Shown: positions 48,306-57,771 of the stretch, piece after piece
Layout of the letters: each line of letters opens with the position of its first letter
Position numbering within the stretch: the first letter of the stretch is position 1
From: Mannheimia granulomatis
Lineage (GTDB): Bacteria; Pseudomonadota; Gammaproteobacteria; Enterobacterales; Pasteurellaceae
Assembly: GCF_011455695.1 (NCBI RefSeq)
Contig: NZ_CP015030.1
Coordinates: 1,116,001-1,180,000, forward strand
Direction of reading: 5' to 3'
DNA: 64,000 nucleotides
Translations under genes and position numbers: made by a program
Notes under the pieces: generated by a model
Told to the model about the DNA's origin: nothing
Seen by the model: the letters and a program-made list of their open reading frames with translations, nothing else
The model's database searches: none

Positions 48306-49121
48306 ATGAATTTACCTTTTCGTGCCATTATTTCAGATCTCGACGGCACCCTTTTGAATGCCGATCATAAAATTGGTCGTTTTACCATAGAAACCTTGGA
48401 AAAATTATCCCTACAAGGCGTAGATATCTTTTTCGCTACAGGTCGAAATTACCCTGATGTCTCACACATTATCCGTAAAGTGAAGGTAAAAAATGCAATG
48501 CTGGTTACCTCAAATGGCGCAAGAGCCAATGATTTAAACGGCAATACATTAATTACCCAACATTTGCCCGAAGATATTGCCTTAGCACTCATGAATATTA
48601 AATTTGATGATAAAAATGTCTGTTTAAATAGCTATCAAGGCGATACATGGTTTATTAATAAAGAAATCGAAGAGCTTAAAAAATATCATCAAGATTCTGG
48701 TTTCAGCTATCAAGTAGTAAATTTTGCTAATCATCATGGTAAACAAACCGAAAAAGTCTTCTTTATCGGTAAAACACCCGAAGCTCTAATTCCAATTGAA
48801 CGTTATATTCAAGCGACTTACGGAGATAGTGTACAGATGACCTACTCTGCACTGCTCTGTCTGGAAGTAATGGCAAAGGGAGTTTGCAAAGCCAACTCTT
48901 TGGAAAAATTGGTCAAATTACGAGGCTATACTCTAAAAGACTGTATCGCTTTTGGAGATGGTATGAATGATGCAGAAATGCTCGCTGCTGCAGGAAAAGG
49001 CTGCCTAATGGCAAATGCTGACCCACGCTTAAAAGCATTATTACCCAATAATGAAGTTATCGGTAGCAATAAAGATGAAGCCGTTGCCAGCTATATTCGA
49101 GACACATTCGGCATTATCTAA
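48306..49121 (+). CDS. Cof-type HAD phosphatase
   Basis: This cytoplasmic sugar-phosphate or nucleotide phosphatase belongs to the Cof/HAD-IIB group. Motif I is SDLDGTLLN (10-18; Asp11 nucleophile, Asp13). Motif II is FATGRN (about 43-48), motif III is the Lys in GVCKANSLEKL (about 195), and motif IV is AFGDGMNDAEMLAAAG (about 217-232). The large cap domain lies between motifs II and III. Length 271. Members in E. coli (YidA, YbhA and others) have broad substrate ranges, so no symbol is given. AAGGATG precedes the ATG. Confidence 0.85.
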   Translation: MNLPFRAIISDLDGTLLNADHKIGRFTIETLEKLSLQGVDIFFATGRNYPDVSHIIRKVKVKNAMLVTSNGARANDLNGNTLITQHLPEDIALALMNIKFDDKNVCLNSYQGDTWFINKEIEELKKYHQDSGFSYQVVNFANHHGKQTEKVFFIGKTPEALIPIERYIQATYGDSVQMTYSALLCLEVMAKGVCKANSLEKLVKLRGYTLKDCIAFGDGMNDAEMLAAAGKGCLMANADPRLKALLPNNEVIGSNKDEAVASYIRDTFGII

Positions 49122-49183
49122 ATTTTTGCAAAAAATAACTCAATTTTGGCCGCTTGTAGCTTAAATCAACTTAAAGGAATACT

Positions 49184-50347
49184 ATGAAACTAAAACCATT
49201 AGCCCTACTTGTGCTAATTACCGCTATCGGAATAGGTGGATATTTCTACTACAATCAACAACAAAAAAATGAACAGATTCATTATATTACCGAGCAGGTA
49301 ACACGCACCAGCATTGATAAAAAAGTACTTGCAACCGGCTCTGTTCGTGCCAATAAACGCACCGAGGTAGGGGCTCAAGTTTCAGGTAAAGTCCAAAATC
49401 TTTATGTTAAACTCGGGCAAAAAGTTAAACAAGGCGATTTGATTGCGGAGATCGATTCCAGTAACCAAAGTAATAGTTTAAGCACTGCAGAAGCACAACT
49501 CTCTGCCTATCAAGCACAATTAAGCTCAGCGAAAGTCGCACTTGAGGTTGCGCAATCTAATTACAATCGTTTAACTAAATTATATAAAGCAAACAGCACT
49601 TCTTTAAGCGATTTAGAAACGGCCAAAAATACGCTGGCATCGGCAAAAGCAAATGTTGATAACATTAAAGCTCAAATTAAATCGGCTGAAATCTCCGTTA
49701 ATAATGCCAAAACTAACTTAAATTATACTCAGATCATCTCACCAATAGAGGGAGTAATTGTTTCAGTACCAGTTTCAGTCGGGCAAACGGTTAATGCAAA
49801 CCAAACTTCTCCAACTATAGTTCAAGTAGCAGATTTATCTAAAATGTTAATAAAACTAGAGATTTCGGAAGGTGATATTGCACAGGTTAAAACGGGGCAA
49901 CAGGTGAATTTTACGACACTTGCCGAACCGGAGCGGGAATATAATGCGACCATTGATAGCATTGATCCTGCCTTAACAAATCTCACCGATAATAACTACA
50001 CAGAGAAATCCGGCAATACCGAGGCAATTTATTACTACGCAAATTTACTGGTAGATAATCCAGATAACAGCTTACGTATAGGCATGACAACACAGGCTCG
50101 AATCACTATTGCAAAACGGGAACAAGTGCTGGTAATTCCAACATCGGTTATTAAAAAACGAGGTAAAGAGAACTACGTAAATGTGCTGGAAAACGGAATC
50201 TCGGTGGAAAAAGCAATTACTCTTGGAATGGCTGATAGTCAGAACACAGAAGTTTTATCCGGTATCAATGAAGGAGATCAAGTGATCTTAACTCAACGAG
50301 CAGATGACGAGAAAGTCAGCTCAGCCCGAGGACCAAGAATCTTCTAA
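49184..50347 (+). CDS. macA: Efflux periplasmic adaptor, MacA type
   Basis: This is a membrane-fusion protein of the MacAB tripartite pump (macrolides, enterobactin or peptides in known cases). An N-terminal membrane anchor at 5-24 is followed by TGSVRANKRTEVGAQVSGKVQNLYVKLGQKVKQGDLIAEID, the MacA-specific lipoyl half (about 50-90). A long coiled-coil hairpin (about 95-180) precedes NYTQIISPIEGVIVSVPVSVGQTVNA, a beta-barrel domain and a membrane-proximal domain. Length 387. AAAGGAA precedes the ATG. MacA normally sits directly before macB (ABC transporter), but here the next gene is hel, 190 bases on, and no macB remnant is visible. Its partner must be elsewhere or missing. Confidence 0.85.
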   Translation: MKLKPLALLVLITAIGIGGYFYYNQQQKNEQIHYITEQVTRTSIDKKVLATGSVRANKRTEVGAQVSGKVQNLYVKLGQKVKQGDLIAEIDSSNQSNSLSTAEAQLSAYQAQLSSAKVALEVAQSNYNRLTKLYKANSTSLSDLETAKNTLASAKANVDNIKAQIKSAEISVNNAKTNLNYTQIISPIEGVIVSVPVSVGQTVNANQTSPTIVQVADLSKMLIKLEISEGDIAQVKTGQQVNFTTLAEPEREYNATIDSIDPALTNLTDNNYTEKSGNTEAIYYYANLLVDNPDNSLRIGMTTQARITIAKREQVLVIPTSVIKKRGKENYVNVLENGISVEKAITLGMADSQNTEVLSGINEGDQVILTQRADDEKVSSARGPRIF

Positions 50348-50356
50348 CTTAAAATG

Positions 50357-50400
50357 ACAAGCGGTTGATTTTACATATTTTTTTGTAAACTTAACCGCTT
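50357..50400 (+). terminator. Uptake-signal hairpin after macA
   Basis: An exact core at 50357 faces AACCGCTT at 50393-50400 and they pair over 8-10 bases with an A/T-rich loop, followed by TATTTATT. It lies 10 bases after the macA stop codon. Confidence 0.6.
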
Positions 50401-50529
50401 TATTTATTAAACACATAAGGCATATTCTCTATATATTTTAATTCTATTTAAATAATTAGTATCAAAAAATGTAGCAAGGACCTGTCATTCTTAAGTATAA
50501 TACCATTCCCTTATCAACAATAAAATTAA

Positions 50530-51357
<828 letters not shown>

Positions 51358-51393
51358 TTAATCACTTGCTACTTTAAACTATTTTGTAAATGT

Positions 51394-51425
51394 GGCCGCT
51401 TATACGTTAATCGTTACAAGCGGTC
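51394..51425 (+). repeat. Imperfect uptake-signal pair after hel
   Basis: GGCCGCTT at 51394 (one base off) and an exact core at 51416 form an imperfect inverted repeat. It is followed by ATTTTTC. A weak terminator for hel is possible. Confidence 0.4.
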
Positions 51426-51494
51426 ATTTTTCTATATAGTTTTGCAAAATTTTGTTAGGATAACCCCACTTGAACCGATTAAAGGAAGACTAAA

Positions 51495-52775
51495 ATGACA
51501 TCAATGAAAATTACGCTTTCGCAACAAGCAGCCCCGGAAATTTGGGGGAAAAATGCTATTCTTTCAGCCGATAATCACGGCTTTATCATCCATAATACAA
51601 CAAACGATCTTGCTACTATTCAAAAAGCAGCCAGAAAAATCAAAAACCAAGGTATTTTAAACGTCAAACTTTCAGGCGACGGCTGGAATTTAGAAGCCTG
51701 CTGGGCATTTCATCAAGGTTTTACCTCGGTTCGCAGCCAAGGCACAGTTGAATATCCAAATTTAGGCGAACAACAAACAGAATTTGAATATCGCCTAAAA
51801 TGCTCTACTTTCATCAGAGAGCTTATCAACGAGCCATCTGACAGTTTAACTCCTCAAAAATTAGCGCAACAAGCGGCTGAATTTATCCAAAATAGTGCAA
51901 ATGCGAATACGGTTTCTTATGAAATTATGCTTGGAGAAACATTAAAAGAAAAAGGTTATCACGGTATTTGGACTGTCGGAAAAGGCTCTATCAACCCACC
52001 TGCTCTACTTAAATTAGACTTTAATCCAAGCGGTGATGAAAATACCCCGGTTCTTGCCTGTTTAGTCGGCAAAGGTATTACTTTCGATACCGGTGGATAC
52101 AGCATTAAACCAAGCGACAGTATGATGACTATGCGTACTGATATGGGCGGTGCAGCACTATTAACAGGAGCTTTAGCATTTGCTATTAGCAAAGGCTTAA
52201 GTCAACGAGTTAAACTCTATCTCTGCTGTGCAGAAAATATGGTTAGCCACAATGCGTTCAAGCTCGGAGATATTATTACCTACCGCAATAATGTGACAGT
52301 GGAGGTTTTAAACACCGATGCCGAAGGACGTTTGGTACTGGCAGACGGTTTAATTGATGCTTGCGAACAAAATCCTCAATTTATTATTGATGCAGCAACC
52401 CTTACGGGTGCGGCAAAAGTAGCTGTCGGCAATGACTATCACTCAGTATTATCGATGGACGATGATTTAACTTCAGCCCTACTCCGTGCCGCTAAAGCGG
52501 AAAACGAACCGTTCTGGCGTTTACCTTTTGAAGAGTTTCACCGCGGACAAATTTCCTCCTCTTTTGCCGATATTGCCAATATCGGCTCGGTACCGGTCGG
52601 TGCTGGAGCAAGTACTGCTACCGCATTTTTATCCTATTTTGTGGAAAACTATCAGCAAAATTGGCTGCATATTGATGCCTCTGCAACCTTCCGCAAATCT
52701 GCTAGCGATTTATGGGCGGCTGGTGCTACCGGTATTGGGATGAGAACTTTAGCCAACTTATTACTTTCAAAATAA
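51495..52775 (+). CDS. pepB: Aminopeptidase B (M17 leucyl aminopeptidase family)
   Basis: PepB is a cytoplasmic two-metal aminopeptidase that removes N-terminal residues from short peptides, including Cys-Gly from glutathione breakdown. The catalytic domain has [30 protein letters not shown] (about 193-222; metal ligands and active Lys) and the family signature [14 protein letters not shown] (about 273-286). [12 protein letters not shown] and [10 protein letters not shown] follow. The length of 426 and the short N-terminal domain mark PepB rather than PepA (about 500). AAAGGAAG precedes the ATG. A hairpin of two uptake signals ends the gene. Confidence 0.92.
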   Translation: MTSMKITLSQQAAPEIWGKNAILSADNHGFIIHNTTNDLATIQKAARKIKNQGILNVKLSGDGWNLEACWAFHQGFTSVRSQGTVEYPNLGEQQTEFEYRLKCSTFIRELINEPSDSLTPQKLAQQAAEFIQNSANANTVSYEIMLGETLKEKGYHGIWTVGKGSINPPALLKLDFNPSGDENTPVLACLVGKGITFDTGGYSIKPSDSMMTMRTDMGGAALLTGALAFAISKGLSQRVKLYLCCAENMVSHNAFKLGDIITYRNNVTVEVLNTDAEGRLVLADGLIDACEQNPQFIIDAATLTGAAKVAVGNDYHSVLSMDDDLTSALLRAAKAENEPFWRLPFEEFHRGQISSSFADIANIGSVPVGAGASTATAFLSYFVENYQQNWLHIDASATFRKSASDLWAAGATGIGMRTLANLLLSK

Positions 52776-52785
52776 ACTTAATCGG

Positions 52786-52843
52786 ACAAGCGGTCATTTT
52801 TAAGCAAAAATTTGCAAAAAATTAGTTTAATTTGACCGCTTGT
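52786..52843 (+). terminator. Uptake-signal hairpin between pepB and greB
   Basis: Exact cores at 52786 and 52835 (reverse) are flanked by complementary TCA/TGA and pair over 11 bases, with a long A/T loop that can fold in part. It starts 10 bases after the pepB stop codon. Confidence 0.65.
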
Positions 52844-52867
52844 TGCTCAAGCAAAAAAGGAAAAAAT

Positions 52868-53344
52868 ATGGCTAAATCCAACTATATTACCCGAGCAGGC
52901 TGGCAAGCTTTAGATCAAGAACTAAAGTTTTTATGGAAAGAAGAAAGACCAAAAGTAACTCAAGCGGTTTCTGATGCTGCTGCTCTTGGCGATCGCAGTG
53001 AAAATGCCGAATACATTTATGGTAAACGTAGGCTACGCGAAATTGACCGTCGTGTGCGTTTTCTCTCAAAACGTTTAGAAGTTCTGCAAATCGTAGATTA
53101 CCACCCTAAACAAGAGGGAAAAGTCTTTTTCGGTGCGTGGGTAGAATTGGAAAACGAGAATGGTGAAGCCAAACAATATCGCATTGTAGGCTGTGATGAG
53201 TTTGATCCTGCAAAAAATTGGATCTCCATCGACTCTCCTGTAGCAAGAGCCTTGATCGGTAAACAGATTGATGATGAAATTCGGGTTGAAACTCCGCTCG
53301 GAAAAGTACTGCTTTATATCAACAAAATTTGGTATGAAGCATAA
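52868..53344 (+). CDS. greB: Transcription elongation factor GreB
   Basis: GreB enters the RNA polymerase secondary channel and helps it cleave backtracked RNA. The N-terminal coiled coil carries the tip acids in LGDRSENAEYIYGKRRLREIDRRVRFLSKRL (about 39-70). The C-terminal FKBP-like domain has VFFGAWVELENENGEAKQYRIVGCDEFDP and SPVARALIGKQIDDEI. I start it at the ATG at 52868 (158 residues, the normal length), with AAGGA upstream; the in-frame ATG at 52832 would add 12 odd residues inside the uptake-signal hairpin. GreA-specific positions are absent; FFGAWV and the basic coil favour GreB. Confidence 0.93.
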   Translation: MAKSNYITRAGWQALDQELKFLWKEERPKVTQAVSDAAALGDRSENAEYIYGKRRLREIDRRVRFLSKRLEVLQIVDYHPKQEGKVFFGAWVELENENGEAKQYRIVGCDEFDPAKNWISIDSPVARALIGKQIDDEIRVETPLGKVLLYINKIWYEA

Positions 53345-53381
53345 TATCCATTTCCTAAAAAGTTAACCTATAAGCAACACA

Positions 53382-53411
53382 TAACTGCTTATGAAAGAGC
53401 ATAAGCAGTTA
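53382..53411. terminator. Hairpin between greB and hicB
   Basis: A perfect 12-bp stem (53382-53393 with 53400-53411) has a six-base loop and lies between two convergent genes. There is no long T run on either side, so it is a likely but not classic terminator. Confidence 0.55.
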
Positions 53412-53425
53412 AATATCTATGACAT

Positions 53426-53857
53426 TTAGGATTGCTGTAGCTCACGTTGCGCAGCGATTGCTAAAAAATGACTACGATCTTTATACGCTGAATTACTTGC
53501 TACCTTATTATCAATACGATCTAATAAATACTGCGGTAATACAATATTCACTCGTTGGCGTTTACCTAAGTATGCGGTAATATCAATATCAACTAGCAAC
53601 CAGCTATCGCAATAATTAAAATCCTCATTCTGTTTATAGGATAGAAATCCTAAATCTTTAATAGTAGTTACATCCTTGCCTTCCTCTACCATCGTTTCTA
53701 AAACTAAATGTATCGCCTCAGTTACTATTGGCAAAATATCTTCAACCGTATCTGCCGCACTGAAACAGCTAAATTCATCAGTACAAAGTGCTGGCACACA
53801 CAATCCAAAGGATTCGTGCTCTCTTTTAGGACTTTCAATACCAACAGTAAATAACAT
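53426..53857 (-). CDS. hicB: Antitoxin HicB
   Basis: This is the antitoxin of a type II toxin-antitoxin pair. The N-terminal part (1-100) is the partly degraded RNase-H-like fold that covers HicA (FTVGIESPKREHESFGLCVPALCTDEFSCFSAADTVEDILPIVTEAIHLVLETM). The C-terminal part (about 103-143: QRVNIVLPQYLLDRIDNKVA, then YKDRSHFLAIAAQREL) is a ribbon-helix-helix DNA-binding domain for self-repression. Length 143. AAGGAG precedes the ATG. It is the second gene after hicA, separated by 30 bases holding part of a stem-loop. Confidence 0.88.
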   Translation of the reverse strand: MLFTVGIESPKREHESFGLCVPALCTDEFSCFSAADTVEDILPIVTEAIHLVLETMVEEGKDVTTIKDLGFLSYKQNEDFNYCDSWLLVDIDITAYLGKRQRVNIVLPQYLLDRIDNKVASNSAYKDRSHFLAIAAQRELQQS

Positions 53858-53880
53858 AAGTCACTCCTTTATTTAAGCTC

Positions 53881-53903
53881 GGCAGGGCTATAAAAGCCCT
53901 GCC
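53881..53903. other. Stem-loop across the hicA stop codon
   Basis: A perfect 9-bp GC-rich stem (53881-53889 with 53895-53903) with a five-base loop contains the last codons and the stop of hicA. On the minus strand no T run follows it and hicB starts soon after. It may pause or protect the message between toxin and antitoxin. On the plus strand a T run follows, so it could also stop antisense transcripts. Confidence 0.65.
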
Positions 53904-54073
53904 GATTTTTTAATAGAACATAAAGTCCCGATGGGTAAATATTGTTTTGGATGAGGCACTACAAAGGCTTTTTTCGTATTTGGAGAATACCAAATTTGAT
54001 GATCACCTTTCCCATGCCTAACAAATTCACAGCCAGCGGCTTTAAGTTCTTTGATTAAGTCGCGTGAGTGCAT
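53888..54073 (-). CDS. hicA: mRNA interferase toxin HicA
   Basis: This is a small RNase of the double-stranded-RNA-binding fold that cuts mRNA when not bound by HicB. I start it at the ATG at 54073, which has a perfect AAGGAGG upstream (61 residues, MHSRDLIKEL). The family signature LKAAGCEFVRHGKGDHQIWYSP covers residues 8-29, with the catalytic His in GDH (about residue 24). The ending FVVPHPKQYLPIGTLCSIKKSAGL is normal. The first gene of the pair is the toxin, as in most hicAB loci. Confidence 0.9.
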   Translation of the reverse strand: MHSRDLIKELKAAGCEFVRHGKGDHQIWYSPNTKKAFVVPHPKQYLPIGTLCSIKKSAGLL

Positions 54074-54102
54074 TATTCCTCCTTCCGTCTTAATCAGATT
54101 TA

Positions 54103-54131
54103 ATAATACACACGCGTACACACAAAGTCAA
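54103..54131 (-). promoter_or_regulatory. hicAB promoter with alternating purine-pyrimidine spacer
   Basis: On the minus strand TTGACT (54131-54126) and TATTAT (54108-54103) are separated by exactly 17 bases. Positions 54106-54124 are 19 bases of perfect purine-pyrimidine alternation (GT repeats around ACGCGT). Transcription would start near 54096, some 23 bases before hicA. Confidence 0.7.
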
Positions 54132-54140
54132 TTTTTTATT

Positions 54141-54161
54141 CACTTAAATGTTATTTAAGTG
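54141..54161. terminator. Hairpin between hicAB and recB
   Basis: A perfect 9-bp A/T-rich stem (54141-54149 with 54153-54161) with a three-base loop lies 22 bases beyond the recB stop codon on the minus strand. It probably ends the recB message just before the hic promoter. The T run is absent. Confidence 0.45.
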
Positions 54162-54182
54162 TAATCCACTTTTCCATAATAT

Positions 54183-57100
54183 CTACCCAAATAACCGATC
54201 TATCTCTTCTATTAAGGCTTTGCTTGGCTTGTCAAAATAAACACCATTTTCACTCTTACCATCCATTGCCCTTATGAAAAGATAGACAGCTCCACCGAAA
54301 TTGCGTTCATAATCATAATTTTCACCTAATCGAGAAGTTAAATAACGATGAACAGCAAGGGTATAAAGTAAATATTGCACATCATAACGATGTTTGCCCA
54401 TTTCCCGCTGAATATGCTCAAAAGCGTAATTTTGTGGCAAATGCCCCAAAAAGTTTGATTTATAGTCAATCACATAGAACTTCTCGTTCATCTGTACTAT
54501 ACAATCAACAAACCCTCGTACAAATCCTTCCAGCTGCGGAAATTGAAGTGCTGGGAAATGCTTAGCCAATATAGTGTGTTGTTTAAGCAGCTTATTGAGA
54601 AGCACTAGCGCTTTATCGTTTTTTAAACGCAGATAGAACTGCCATTCGTTCAAACGCTGCTCCTCATTCACCTCATTTAAACTAAAACCTGCTCCCGCTA
54701 ACGGTGTTGCTAAAATACGCTCCAACCATTGCATCGCAGGCTCAATCCACGCTTCTGATAAATCAAGCTGCTCACACATCTTTGCTACACTTTCCTGTTC
54801 AATAGGTTGTCCAAAGCGACAATGCTCAAAAAAACTATGTAACACCGTTCCAACCTTTGTACCATGTGGAAAGTGGTATGGAGAAAATACGCTAAATTCT
54901 CCGACATAATCGGTTTCGAAAATTTCCACATTCTCATCGCGATCTTGTGCAAAATTCGCTACCCGATTACTTTTACCTTTACTTAAACGCTCATGTTGTG
55001 CATAGAGAGATGAAAAGCTGGTAATCTGCCCCACTACACGAATATTACCTTCAAAGCTTTTTGCTTGATAATTCTTTCTTTGCTCAACTTGTTCCCAGCG
55101 CTCAAACGGTAATTCATTACTCAACTTAATCGGCTTATCCAAAATCGCTTTGCTAGATAAGGCCTCAGCCACAACTACTTTCTCCGCTGTTCCTCCTTCA
55201 CTTAACAAATAATGTAGCGGACTCCAACCTGAAATCTCAGAGGGTAAAATCAAATTAATCTGAGATTCAGCCCGAGTTAATGCTACATAAAATAGACGTA
55301 AGTCTTCCGCATATTCTTCATTTTGCAGAGATTGCTGTACATTCTCATCAATTGAACCCACATACCAATCTATTTCTCCATTTTCATTGCGAAATACACC
55401 TAAATTGCCTAAATTATTACTGTCACTTTTTTGTGAAGCAAACGGCAACCAAACAATTGGATATTGCAATCCTTTTGAACCATGAATGGTCACAATCTTA
55501 ATAAGCTCTTCCTCGCTTTCCAGCCTCAGTTGCTGCTCGTCTTCATAATCTGGGGACTGAATTTGTCTCTCATACCAACGAACAAGTTCTGCCTCAGATT
55601 CCAACGATTGCGATTGCTCTTGCAAAATTTCGGTTAAATGCAATAAATCCGTAATCAATCGATCTGAGCCCTGCATTCCTTTCAAACGTTGAATAATACC
55701 TTGTTCAAGATAGAGTTTATGCAACATCGGCAAAATGCCTTGCTCTTTCCAAATTGTGTTATATTCCACAAACTGATTTACTTTAATATCAAGTAATATT
55801 TCATCTGTTTTATAACGATAAATTTCCGCAGCACTCAACCCCCAAAGCGTTGAACCTAACGCAGAAAACAATGTTTTGGTATTATAGGGATTCAACCCGG
55901 CTTGCAGTAGCCAGTAAAGTTCGGTGGCAATTTCCGAACTAAATACACTTGCTGATTCCGCCAAATAGACTGATTTAATATTGCGTTTTTCTAAGGCTGT
56001 TTTAATACGTTTTGCTTGAGAACCTTTACGCACTAAAATCGCAATATCTTTCGCTGCAAACGCTTTAAATTCCTTACCTTTTTCAAGCCCAAATTTGCCC
56101 TCTGCCATTGCTTTTAATTGCTGATGGATTTGATAAGCACAGATTTCAGCAAAATCATCCAATTTTGTTTTTTCAGTGGTATAGCAAACAAAATGTCCTT
56201 GCTCACTCACAAGATTTCCCTTTGAATCATCTGCTTCAACAGGATGAAAACTAATGCCTTGATAGATAAAAGGGGAATGTTCGCTATTTGCAAAATGAAA
56301 CAAATTATTGACCGCTTGCACCACAGGTGGCAAAGAACGCCAGTTTTTCCCAAGAGTAAACTGTTCATTTGCCTGCTTAGCTGCACTTAAGTAAGTGAAG
56401 ATATCTGCGCCTCGGAATTTATAGATAGACTGTTTGGGATCGCCAATCATAATAAAGCCATTCCCTTTACCGTCTGCCATAAAAATTTGGCTAAAAATCT
56501 CATATTGAGTGAGGTCTGTATCTTGAAATTCATCGATCATCGCAAAAGGGTAAATCGCTCGAATTTTCTGTGCTAAAGCTTTACCTGTGTCTGGCTCTTT
56601 TAAGGCGTGATTCAGCATGGTTAAAAGATCATCAAAACTACGCTCCGGGTGATTTTGCTTATAGTCAGAGAGCTTTTCTTTTAACGCTACTAAAAATTGA
56701 TACAATAGCACGGAAGATAAACTTTGTGCGAAATCCTGTTTGTAAGCGGTCCAAAAAGCCTGATTTTTTACAAGGTGAGCAGTTCTCATCGGCTCACAGT
56801 TTTTCTTCGTGCCGGCAGCGATTCTATCTGCAGTAAATAAATAAAATTCTTCGGGTAAATAACGATTGTTAGAATCTGCCCATTGGTTCATCACCAGCAC
56901 TGCTTCTTCAAAAGCTGTAGCTTTATACCAACCACCGTGCAAAGTAATTTTTTGGGCAAGATCATTACGGATGAGGTTTACTAATTCCTCACTATTTGCT
57001 TGCCAATCGGCTTTAATTTCAGCAATAAAATGATTATATTTTTCTAAAGCAGTAACAAAATTTTCTACTTTTGCTGCTTTGGGCAATTCTCCGTTTATAT

Positions 57101-57710
57101 AAGGCTTAACTGCAGCCAAAGCTGCTAAAGGCGTACTAAGCTCAGCAGAAATCACCTCCGTTGCGACTAAATTTTGCGGATAAAACTGCTCTCGCCATAC
57201 CTCTTCACTTAATTTTTTAAATAGCTCGCTTTGATTTGGCTGTAAATCTAAATCAAACCGAACACCAGATTCAAATGCAAACTGTACCAGCATTTTCTGG
57301 CAAAAGCCGTGAATAGTGAATACACTTGCAGTATCCATCTCTCGCTCGGCAATATTTAAGCGTAATAAAGCCTCGTGAATGTTCTCAATTTTTGGATACA
57401 GCTGAGTTAAAAAATCAAGATTACTATGGTAAAACCTCTCTTTGCTCTGAGTATCTAATCCATTTGATTTATCTTGTAAAAAATCAGCACATTGCTGAAT
57501 ATTTTTACGAATTCGATCTTTTAGTTCTTCAGTAGCCGCTTTGGTAAAAGTAACCACTAAAATTTGCTCTACCGTAAGAGGCAAACAACCTACCCCTAGC
57601 AATAAACGTAAATAGATATTGGCAATAGTGAAGGTTTTACCTGTACCGGCTGAAGCTTCAATTAATACCGATTTATTTAAAGGTAAATCAATAGGATTGA
57701 GTTTTTTCAT
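54183..57710 (-). CDS. recB: Exodeoxyribonuclease V, RecB subunit
   Basis: RecB is the helicase-nuclease subunit of RecBCD, which resects double-strand breaks up to Chi. The UvrD-type helicase has Walker A IEASAGTGKTFTIANIYLRLLL (18-39), TVFT..., IDEFQDTDLTQYEIF (Walker B, about 394-408), the GDPKQSIYKFRGADIFTYL motif, and VTIHGSKGLQYPIVWLPF. The C-terminal nuclease domain (about 960-1175) has GTVLHSFFEH, GFVRGFVDCIVQ and the catalytic DYKSNFLG. Length 1175 is normal. The ribosome-binding site is weak. recC and recD are not in the window, so the complex is encoded at separate places. Confidence 0.95.
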   Translation of the reverse strand: MKKLNPIDLPLNKSVLIEASAGTGKTFTIANIYLRLLLGVGCLPLTVEQILVVTFTKAATEELKDRIRKNIQQCADFLQDKSNGLDTQSKERFYHSNLDFLTQLYPKIENIHEALLRLNIAEREMDTASVFTIHGFCQKMLVQFAFESGVRFDLDLQPNQSELFKKLSEEVWREQFYPQNLVATEVISAELSTPLAALAAVKPYINGELPKAAKVENFVTALEKYNHFIAEIKADWQANSEELVNLIRNDLAQKITLHGGWYKATAFEEAVLVMNQWADSNNRYLPEEFYLFTADRIAAGTKKNCEPMRTAHLVKNQAFWTAYKQDFAQSLSSVLLYQFLVALKEKLSDYKQNHPERSFDDLLTMLNHALKEPDTGKALAQKIRAIYPFAMIDEFQDTDLTQYEIFSQIFMADGKGNGFIMIGDPKQSIYKFRGADIFTYLSAAKQANEQFTLGKNWRSLPPVVQAVNNLFHFANSEHSPFIYQGISFHPVEADDSKGNLVSEQGHFVCYTTEKTKLDDFAEICAYQIHQQLKAMAEGKFGLEKGKEFKAFAAKDIAILVRKGSQAKRIKTALEKRNIKSVYLAESASVFSSEIATELYWLLQAGLNPYNTKTLFSALGSTLWGLSAAEIYRYKTDEILLDIKVNQFVEYNTIWKEQGILPMLHKLYLEQGIIQRLKGMQGSDRLITDLLHLTEILQEQSQSLESEAELVRWYERQIQSPDYEDEQQLRLESEEELIKIVTIHGSKGLQYPIVWLPFASQKSDSNNLGNLGVFRNENGEIDWYVGSIDENVQQSLQNEEYAEDLRLFYVALTRAESQINLILPSEISGWSPLHYLLSEGGTAEKVVVAEALSSKAILDKPIKLSNELPFERWEQVEQRKNYQAKSFEGNIRVVGQITSFSSLYAQHERLSKGKSNRVANFAQDRDENVEIFETDYVGEFSVFSPYHFPHGTKVGTVLHSFFEHCRFGQPIEQESVAKMCEQLDLSEAWIEPAMQWLERILATPLAGAGFSLNEVNEEQRLNEWQFYLRLKNDKALVLLNKLLKQHTILAKHFPALQFPQLEGFVRGFVDCIVQMNEKFYVIDYKSNFLGHLPQNYAFEHIQREMGKHRYDVQYLLYTLAVHRYLTSRLGENYDYERNFGGAVYLFIRAMDGKSENGVYFDKPSKALIEEIDRLFG

Positions 57711-57731
57711 AAGTAGTTATTATATAAAGTT

Positions 57732-57771
57732 AAAATCCCTGCTATTCTAACTGTAATAGCAGAGATTTTAT
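57732..57771 (-). terminator. Terminator between norM and recB
   Basis: A stem of about 13 pairs with one mismatch (57732-57746 with 57755-57769) and an eight-base loop lies immediately after norM on the minus strand. It leaves 22 bases before the recB start. Confidence 0.65.

Noticed and set aside
54106-54124. The GT-rich tract as a simple inverted-repeat operator
   Set aside because: Only the central ACGCGT is palindromic; the flanking GT runs are direct, not inverted, so purine-pyrimidine alternation is the better description.
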